5,606 nt of DNA from JBGPIT01 sp041485125 (GTDB taxonomy: Bacteria; Desulfobacterota; Binatia; UTPRO1): positions 1 through 5,606 of the forward strand of contig JBGPIT010000336.1 of NCBI GenBank assembly GCA_041485125.1, in the 5' to 3' direction. The position numbers and the translations under genes are program-made. Below are positions 1 through 5,606 of this stretch, one piece after another. The first letter of the stretch is position 1. Each line of letters starts with the position of its first letter. The notes under the pieces are model-generated. The model saw only the letters and a list, made by a program, of their open reading frames with translations. It was not told the DNA's origin and ran no database searches.

Positions 1-1198
<1,198 letters not shown>

Positions 1199-1202
<4 letters not shown>

Positions 1203-1213
1203 GAGGCACCTCC
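1199..1213 (-). promoter_or_regulatory. Shine-Dalgarno and CTGA stop/start overlap between kinase and regulator
   Basis: Read on the minus strand, GGAGGT (1213-1208) is followed by 5 nt and CTG (1202-1200). The kinase TGA (1201-1199) overlaps that CTG by two bases. This is the CTG version of the common ATGA coupling junction and supports coupled translation of sensor and regulator. The ribosome-binding site lies in GGAGGTGCCTCC, whose ends can pair (GGAG with CUCC) around a GUGC loop, so ribosomes finishing the kinase might be needed to open it. The pairing is seen; its effect is inference. Confidence 0.6.
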
Positions 1214-2983
1214 CGCCGGCAGCTCGACGCGGAACGTCGCGCCGGCGCCCGGCGTGCTCGCGACCGTCACGGTGCCGCCGTGGGCGCGCACGATGCGCTC
1301 GACCAGCGCCAGGCCGAGGCCGGTGCCCTTCTCACGACGAGTGTAGAATGGCGTGAAGATACGCGCCTGCACCTCGGGCGCGATCCCCGCTCCGTCGTCG
1401 CTGACCTCGAAGCCCGCATGGCCGTTCGTGCCGGCGACGGTCCGCAAGCGAACCTCGCCGCCCTTGGGCTGCGCCTGCAGCGCGTTCACGACCAGGTTCA
1501 GTATCACCTGGTAGATCTGCTCCGAATCGCAGCGCGCGGTGCACGGACCGTCCGCCGGCTCGACGCGCACCGCGACCGACGACTCGCTCGCCTGTCCCGC
1601 GACGAACTCCGCCGCTCGCTCGAGAAGCGGACCGAGCGGCGTGACCTCGATCGCCGGCGGGCGCGGCTTGGCGAGCTCGGTGAGGCCGCTCACGACGCGC
1701 TCCAGGCGGTCGACCTCGCCGACGATCATGTCGACGAGCTCGCGTTGCTGCGCGTCCTCGCTGTGCAAGCGCCGCCCGAGCATCTGCGCCGAGCCGCGCA
1801 GGATGCCGAGCGGCGTGCGGACCTCGTGCGCGATGCCGGCAGCGATCTCGCCGACCGACGCCAAGCGCGCGGTCGCGACGAGATCGTCGTGCGCGCCGCG
1901 GAGATCGGCCGCCATGCGGTTGAACGCGACCGTGAGCTCGCCGATCTCGTCCCGCGAGCGCACCGGAACGGTCTGCAGCGCACCACCGACCCGCGCGAGC
2001 TCGCCGGTCGCGCGCGTCAGCAAGCGCAGCGGGCGCACCATGCGGTGCGCGAGCACGGTCGCGACACAAGCACCGGCGAGGAGGACGATCAACAGCGTGC
2101 CGATCAGCCGGCGATTCATTGCGACGATCGGCGCCAAGGCCGACGCCCGCGGCTCGACCGCGAGGACCGACCACCGCGGCGCGGGCGGCGCGAGCGTCGC
2201 GCGGCCGACGAGCGCGTCGACCGACGGCTCGACGTCGTAAGACGGTGCGTCCGGCGCCGCCGAGCGCCAGCCCGCGGTCCGCAAGCTGGTGCCGGCCTCG
2301 AGCGCGTCGCGCGGCGTCCACGATCCGCCGATCAGCGTCCCGTCGCGGTCGAGGACGAGGAGCTCGACGTCGACGCCGAGCGCGTCGTTGTCCGCACGGA
2401 TCACCTCGAGCGCCGCCGCGATCAGCCGCCAATCGTAGATCGCGTGCAGCACACCGAGGCTCGACGTCGCGTCCTCCGGGTCGCGGATCGCGATCGCGAG
2501 CTCGAGTACCGGGCGGTCGTATCGCGACGACGGTCGTGGCCCGTCGATCGCGACCTCGTCCTGCGCCACGCGCGCCGACACGAGGTCGGCCGCGGGCACG
2601 GTGTCGAGCATGGCGGGATCGGTCGCCGCGACGACCGTGCCCGCGGCGTTGGTCACGAGGGCGTCGAGGAGCATCGGGGTCCGGGTACGCTGGCCGAGCA
2701 GGAAGCGGCTGATCCGCTTGTCGACGTCGGTGACGATCACCTCGCGCATCAGCTCCTGGTTGGCCCAGCTCGCCAGCCGCTCGCGCTGCTCGTCGAGCCG
2801 GCTCGCGAGCTGCTTGGCGGCGTCGCCTGCAACCATCGCGAGCTGGCGGCCGACGGCGCGCTCGAGCGCGTCGGTCGCGCCGCTCACGGCCAAGAACGCG
2901 AACACCGCCCCCGGGATCACGATCAGCGCGAGGGAGAGCGCCACGAGCTTCGACCGGACGGAGCGGAACGGCGAGCGCAACAT
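1199..2983 (-). CDS. Membrane-bound sensor histidine kinase (Cache-like sensor, HAMP, HisKA, HATPase_c)
   Basis: A 594-residue sensor kinase of the NtrB/AtoS/ZraS style, expected to phosphorylate the adjacent NtrC-type regulator. Order: TM1 about 12-33; a periplasmic region about 34-290 compatible with a double Cache fold, ending in the WSVLAVEP segment often seen at the end of Cache domains; TM2 about 293-313; HAMP about 314-367; dimerisation/phosphotransfer helix with H386 in the H-box AHEVRTPL; then the ATPase domain with N-box N500 (NLVVNAL), G1 box DDGAGI (529-534), F-box FTPFYTRR (from 543) and G2 box GTGLGLAL (553-560). All catalytic boxes are intact, and there is no PAS domain, so sensing is most likely periplasmic. 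The ATG at 2983 gives a short basic N-terminus before TM1. The ribosome-binding site is weak: GAGG, 13 nt upstream. The ligand cannot be read from the sequence. The gene is divergent from the porin gene it probably helps control. Confidence 0.95.
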
Positions 2984-3004
2984 GTCTCAGTTGTAACCTC
3001 GTCC

Positions 3005-3020
3005 GGGCGTGAGTATTGCA
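3005..3020 (+). promoter_or_regulatory. Candidate sigma-54 (-24/-12) promoter for the porin/binding-protein genes
   Basis: GGGCGTGAGTATTGCA matches the sigma-54 consensus TGGCACG-N4-TTGCW at GGC, the following G, TTGC and the final A. The invariant GG (3006-3007) and GC (3018-3019) are separated by exactly 10 nt, as required. It points at the porin gene and sits beside a gene for a sigma-54 activator, which raises its credibility. The predicted transcript start is about 3031. That is only about 2 nt before ATG 3033, so the message would be nearly leaderless, or translation starts further in. An overlapping weak sigma-70 reading exists (TTGTAA 2991-2996, 17 nt, TATTGC 3014-3019) but its -10 match is poor. 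Confidence 0.6.
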
Positions 3021-3032
3021 CTCCCGCGCGGC

Positions 3033-4166
3033 ATGGACGCACCGCAATCGTTGCAAGGGACGGGCCGTTCAGTCGCACATCTCGATCGCCGGTGGCTACC
3101 GGCGGTGCTCGCAGCCCTCCTGCTCGCGACCGTCGGGGTGGTGCCGCAGCGCGGCTCGGCGGAGCAGCTCTCGCCGGTCCTGCTCGGCGAGGAGCCGATC
3201 TTCCGACGCTCGTCGCCGGTCGGTGACATCACCTACACGCCCGGCCGCGGCTTCCGGATCGGCAACACCGGCCTCACGCTCGGGGGCTTCGCGCACCTCG
3301 TCGACGCGCATCCGGAAGGCGAGCCGGCCGAGCTGGAGCTCGACGACACCAGCCTCTTCGTCATCTGGGATCCCCACCCGCGCCTGCACTTCTTCTCGGA
3401 GATCGAGTACGGCGACGTCTTTCGCATCGACAGCAAGGGAAACGTCGGCAGCCCGCTCGACCGTCTCACCGTCGACCGCCTCTACGGCGATCTTCTCTTC
3501 AACGACCTGATCAATCTGCGTGCCGGCATCTTTCGCACGCCGGTCGGGCGATGGAACGTCATCCACGCACCGCCGCTGGTGTGGACGACCGAGCAACCGC
3601 TCGTCACCGAGCAGCCGTTCGCTCCGAACCTCACCGGGGTGATGCTCTTCGGCTCGATTTTTCGGAGCGGCGGCGTGCTGGAGTACTCGCTGTACGATCA
3701 GTTCGCCGGTCCGCTCGAGAACAACCCCGACTTCGAGCCCGCCGACCACAGCACCGGCGCGCGTCTCGAGTACACCGCCGACCGCGGTTGGTCGGTCGGC
3801 GCGAGCTACCTCGCAGCCAAGCGCAACGGCGAATGGAGCCACCTCGGCGGTCTCGATTTCCTCTGGACGCACGGCCGTTTCGAGCTCATGGCCGAGCTCA
3901 CGGCCGTGGGCGGGCGCGGCGGCAAGGGGCAAGGCGGCGGCTTCGTCCAGACCGTCTTCGGCGTCACCGACCGGATCTTCCTGGTGCAGCGCTTCGAGCA
4001 CTACGTCCACGCCGGCGACGGTCCCCGTCACGTCAACTTGATCACGATCGGCCTGGCGTACCGGCCGTTCCCAGCCGTGGTGCTGAAGGCCGAATACCTC
4101 GTCACCGACAAGCGCGATCCCGAGGAGCCGGCGGGATTCTATGCGTCGATCGCGACGTTGTTCTGA
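3033..4166 (+). CDS. Outer-membrane porin-like beta-barrel protein
   Basis: Predicted 377-residue exported protein. The first 43 residues look like a Sec signal peptide with a long n-region, basic DRRW, a hydrophobic core (LPAVLAALLLATVGVV) and a likely cut after RGSA. The mature part alternates short amphipathic stretches with aromatic residues and polar turns, and ends in Phe (ATLF), the usual outer-membrane barrel insertion signal. The segment LRAGIFRTPVGRWN (about 161-174), followed by HAPPLVWTTEQPLVTEQ, resembles porin-family proteins that accompany small phosphate-binding-like proteins. A Gly-rich stretch (about 292-303) may be an outer loop. Upstream GTG 3009 gives a longer frame but overlaps the candidate promoter, so ATG 3033 is preferred; neither has a clear Shine-Dalgarno. 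It is the first gene of a two-gene operon with the binding protein 3 bp downstream. The barrel call is fairly secure; the substrate is unknown. It has no obvious tie to a named porin. Confidence 0.7.
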   Translation: MDAPQSLQGTGRSVAHLDRRWLPAVLAALLLATVGVVPQRGSAEQLSPVLLGEEPIFRRSSPVGDITYTPGRGFRIGNTGLTLGGFAHLVDAHPEGEPAELELDDTSLFVIWDPHPRLHFFSEIEYGDVFRIDSKGNVGSPLDRLTVDRLYGDLLFNDLINLRAGIFRTPVGRWNVIHAPPLVWTTEQPLVTEQPFAPNLTGVMLFGSIFRSGGVLEYSLYDQFAGPLENNPDFEPADHSTGARLEYTADRGWSVGASYLAAKRNGEWSHLGGLDFLWTHGRFELMAELTAVGGRGGKGQGGGFVQTVFGVTDRIFLVQRFEHYVHAGDGPRHVNLITIGLAYRPFPAVVLKAEYLVTDKRDPEEPAGFYASIATLF

Positions 4167-4169
4167 GGC

Positions 4170-4616
4170 GTGACTCGCGCCGGCGCCCATCTGCTCGCCG
4201 TCGTCGCGATCCTGGTCGCGATCTCGGCGCGCGCGCACGCGGACGACACGGGGATGATCGTCATCACCCATCCGTCGCGCCCGATCTCGCTGACGGCGAG
4301 CGACCTGCGCCGCATCTTCCGCAAGCAACGCCGTTTCTGGGACGACGGCAGCCCGGTGATCGCGATCAACCAGTCGGCCGCGACGTCGGCGCGCGCGCGC
4401 TTCGAGAGCCTGGTGTTCGGCGACGAGGCCGCGGGCCTCCCGACCTACTGGAACCGGCGCTACTTCGAGGGCGTCTTCCCACCGATCACCTTCGATTCCG
4501 ACGAGGCCGTGCAGCGCTACGTGGCGAGCAAGCCGAACGCGATCGGCTACGTCGACACGAGGGTCGTGAACGACTCGGTGCACGTCGCGACACGCCTCGG
4601 CGGCGCGACACCGTGA
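4170..4616 (+). CDS. Small periplasmic PstS-like substrate-binding protein (PBP_like_2 type)
   Basis: A 148-residue exported protein: signal peptide about 1-24 (hydrophobic LLAVVAILVAISA, likely cut after AHA), then one compact domain of about 124 residues. The run DLRRIFRKQRRFWDDGSPV (45-63), a serine region INQSAATSAR (66-75), FESLVFG (78-84), YWNRRYFEG (93-101) and an ending with IGYVD (125-129) are typical of proteins named phosphate ABC transporter substrate-binding protein. At this length it is less than half of true PstS, so it is a one-lobe relative, and phosphate binding is not demonstrated. The GTG start at 4170 comes 3 bp after the porin stop and is the only start that keeps the signal peptide. 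A proper Shine-Dalgarno is missing, which suggests translational coupling to the porin. No PstC/A/B permease genes are present, so it may act as a co-receptor for the kinase or hand solute over from the porin rather than feed an ABC importer. Confidence 0.8.
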   Translation: MTRAGAHLLAVVAILVAISARAHADDTGMIVITHPSRPISLTASDLRRIFRKQRRFWDDGSPVIAINQSAATSARARFESLVFGDEAAGLPTYWNRRYFEGVFPPITFDSDEAVQRYVASKPNAIGYVDTRVVNDSVHVATRLGGATP

Positions 4617-4632
4617 GCGTCCGCGTTCGCGC

Positions 4633-4650
4633 GGCCGGTGCCTCCCGGCC
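4633..4650 (+). terminator. Possible terminator hairpin after the binding-protein gene
   Basis: Seventeen bases after the stop codon, GGCCGG (4633-4638) and CCGGCC (4645-4650) form a perfect 6-bp all-GC stem with a 6-nt loop. A competing pairing GCCGGT (4634-4639) with ACCGGC (4654-4659) overlaps it. No T-run follows, so intrinsic termination is uncertain. Its position at the end of the operon is the main support. Confidence 0.35.
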
Positions 4651-4674
4651 CGTACCGGCGCTCGCACGCCCGAC

Positions 4675-4713
4675 ACTGCAATCGCGCTTCGGCCCACTGC
4701 AAGCCTTTGCAGT
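4675..4713 (+). promoter_or_regulatory. Operator-like cluster of three ACTGCAA half-sites
   Basis: ACTGCAA occurs at 4675-4681 and again at 4696-4702, and its inverse TTGCAGT at 4707-4713. The last two form a perfect 7-bp inverted repeat with a 4-bp spacer (GCCT). Start-to-start distances are 21 and 11 bp, about two turns and one turn of DNA, so all three would lie on one face of the helix. The cluster is about 100-135 bp before the start of the 4812 gene, in otherwise non-coding DNA that is less GC-rich than its surroundings. As RNA the inverted repeat would form a stem-loop, but no T-run follows. It is most likely a regulator binding site. Which protein binds it is unknown. Confidence 0.4.
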
Positions 4714-4793
4714 AGTCGCCACCTCCGATCGTGTGCGAGGGTCAGCGTATCCGCGGCGATTCCGCCGGCATGGCGCCTGCTCTCTACCGCGCC

Positions 4794-4802
4794 AAGGGAG
4801 GA
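4794..4802 (+). promoter_or_regulatory. Shine-Dalgarno for the secreted protein at 4812
   Basis: AAGGGAGGA, with core GGAGG at 4797-4801, lies 10 nt before ATG 4812. It decides that start over the in-frame ATG at 4818, which would sit 16 nt away. It is the clearest ribosome-binding site on the plus strand here. Confidence 0.75.
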
Positions 4803-4811
4803 CACACACTC

Positions 4812-5606
4812 ATGAGGATGGTCACCGGTGCCTTCGTCGCCCTCTGCATGTTGATCGGCCGGGAGTCCACGGCCGGCGAGCCGAATTTCTGCCTGCGGAC
4901 TGCGCACCCCGCTCTCAAAGCCTGCGAGGCCGACGCGCGTCACGACCGATTGATCGCCGAGGGCAAGTGCGCCAACCTCGCCGACCCGAGCGGCGGGAAG
5001 GCCTGCAACAAGCAAGCGGCGAGCGACGTCAAAGACGCGCTCGATACCTGTTCGGAGCAGAACAAGCTCCGCAAGGCGGTGTGCCAGCGGCTCGGCCCGG
5101 CACCGTACGCGCCGGTGATCGATCCGGCCAACTTCACCGGCAGCACGACCATCGACAATCCGTTCTTCCCCCTGCCGCTCGGCAAGACGTTCGTCTACGA
5201 GGGGCAAACCGCCGACGGCTTCGAGCACGTCGAGTTCGCGGTGACCCACGTGACGCGCGTGATCCTCGGCGTGACGACTGTCGAGGTGCACGATACGAGC
5301 GCGCTCGACGGCACGCTCGCCGAGGACACGCGCGATTGGTTCGCGCAGGACGATGCCGGCAACGTCTGGTACTTCGGCGAGAACACCACGCTGGTCGAGA
5401 ACGGATTGCCGGTCGACTTGAGCGGCTCGTGGACCGGGGCCGTCGACGGCGCCCAGCCCGGCATCGTCATGGAAGCGCACCCGGCGGTCAGCGACTTCTA
5501 CCGCCAGGAGTTCTTGCTCGGCGAGGCCGAGGATCTCGCCGAGGTGCTCAGCCTGGACGCGTCCGACACGGTCCCGATCGGCCCCTTCGATCACGCGCTC
5601 GAGACC
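4812..5606 (+). CDS. Secreted protein: six-Cys N-terminal segment plus conserved domain of unknown function (3' end beyond the window)
   Basis: 265 codons are visible with no stop before the right edge. Residues 1-21 form a short signal peptide (TGAFVALCMLIG core, likely cut near STA-GE). Residues 25-95 are a charged, helix-prone segment with six cysteines at 27, 38, 53, 65, 80 and 91, suggesting disulfide-braced helices outside the cytoplasm. From about 114 comes a second domain opening with NPFFPLPLGKTFVYEG (116-131), then DWFAQDDAGNVWYFGEN (175-191), GSWTGAVDGAQPGIVM (205-220) and YRQEFLLGEAEDLAEVL (230-246). I recognise these motifs as a conserved bacterial family usually left as hypothetical; I cannot give it a function. 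No catalytic motif is identified. The gene is separated from the upstream operon by 195 bp with a hairpin and half-sites, so it probably has its own promoter. I found no convincing -35/-10 or -24/-12 for it. Confidence 0.8.
   Translation, partial: MRMVTGAFVALCMLIGRESTAGEPNFCLRTAHPALKACEADARHDRLIAEGKCANLADPSGGKACNKQAASDVKDALDTCSEQNKLRKAVCQRLGPAPYAPVIDPANFTGSTTIDNPFFPLPLGKTFVYEGQTADGFEHVEFAVTHVTRVILGVTTVEVHDTSALDGTLAEDTRDWFAQDDAGNVWYFGENTTLVENGLPVDLSGSWTGAVDGAQPGIVMEAHPAVSDFYRQEFLLGEAEDLAEVLSLDASDTVPIGPFDHALET

Larger units (their letters stand above)
4617..4811. other. 195-bp intergenic region between the binding protein and the secreted protein
   Basis: It holds the GC hairpin (4633-4650), the ACTGCAA cluster (4675-4713) and the Shine-Dalgarno (4794-4802). 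The stretch 4714-4793 shows no repeat, recognisable promoter or small gene with a ribosome-binding site. A transcription start for the 4812 gene is expected here but could not be placed. Confidence 0.6.

Noticed and set aside
3009..3032. GTG 3009 as the start of the porin
   Set aside because: It lies inside the candidate -24/-12 element, has no Shine-Dalgarno, and would lengthen an already long signal-peptide n-region.
1332..3056. 574-codon minus-strand frame overlapping the kinase in another phase
   Set aside because: Low-complexity Arg/Ala translation, whereas the 1199-2983 frame has TM segments, HAMP, H-box and ATP-binding boxes.
1280..3226. 648-codon plus-strand open frame opposite the kinase gene
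   Set aside because: Arg/Asp/Ala-rich shadow of a kinase gene with every catalytic box intact; it also runs through the divergent promoter gap into the porin gene.
4690..4705. Second sigma-54-like element (GGC with a GC 12 bp later) before the 4812 gene
   Set aside because: The -12 box is AAGCC instead of TTGCW and the -24 box is only partial; it also coincides with the ACTGCAA inverted repeat, which explains the bases better.
4675..4713. CRISPR-like or mobile-element repeats
   Set aside because: Only three 7-bp copies with no spacer regularity of CRISPR length, no target-site duplications, and no transposase or cas gene in the window.
3096..5594. 832-codon open frame on the minus strand opposite the porin, binding-protein and secreted-protein genes
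   Set aside because: Its product is a low-complexity Arg/Glu/Ala/Val-rich sequence with no domain, and it overlaps three genes with signal peptides and family motifs. Long antisense frames are expected when third positions are nearly all G or C.

Overview
The window is very GC-rich DNA from a diderm bacterium with sigma-54-type regulation. Third codon positions are nearly all G or C, which is why long open shadow frames run opposite almost every real gene. The protein styles (NtrC-family regulator, beta-barrel protein ending in Phe, secreted Cys-rich proteins) fit a high-GC deltaproteobacterial-type lineage, possibly Myxococcota or Binatota-like. This placement is a tentative inference; no marker gene is present.

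Layout. The minus strand (1-2983) carries a two-component pair. The membrane histidine kinase (1199-2983) is transcribed first. Its stop codon overlaps the start of an NtrC-type sigma-54 activator (1202 leftwards), which runs off the left edge before its DNA-binding domain. The regulator appears to start at CTG within a CTGA overlap, so a caller restricted to ATG/GTG/TTG would miss it. The plus strand starts about 50 bp from the kinase start: an outer-membrane porin-like beta-barrel (3033-4166), then after 3 bp a small periplasmic PstS-like binding protein (4170-4616). A 195-bp gap with a GC hairpin and a cluster of ACTGCAA half-sites follows. Last is a secreted protein open at the right edge (4812-5606): an N-terminal six-cysteine segment joined to a conserved domain of unknown function.

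How they work together. The gap between the kinase and the porin gene holds a good -24/-12 (sigma-54) promoter match facing the porin. The kinase would sense a periplasmic signal through its Cache-like domain and phosphorylate the regulator at Asp52. The regulator would then drive sigma-54 transcription of the porin and binding-protein genes. This resembles a self-contained sense-and-take-up cassette for a small, perhaps anionic, solute, with no ABC permease visible here. The architecture is read from sequence; the ligand and the regulatory link are inferences.
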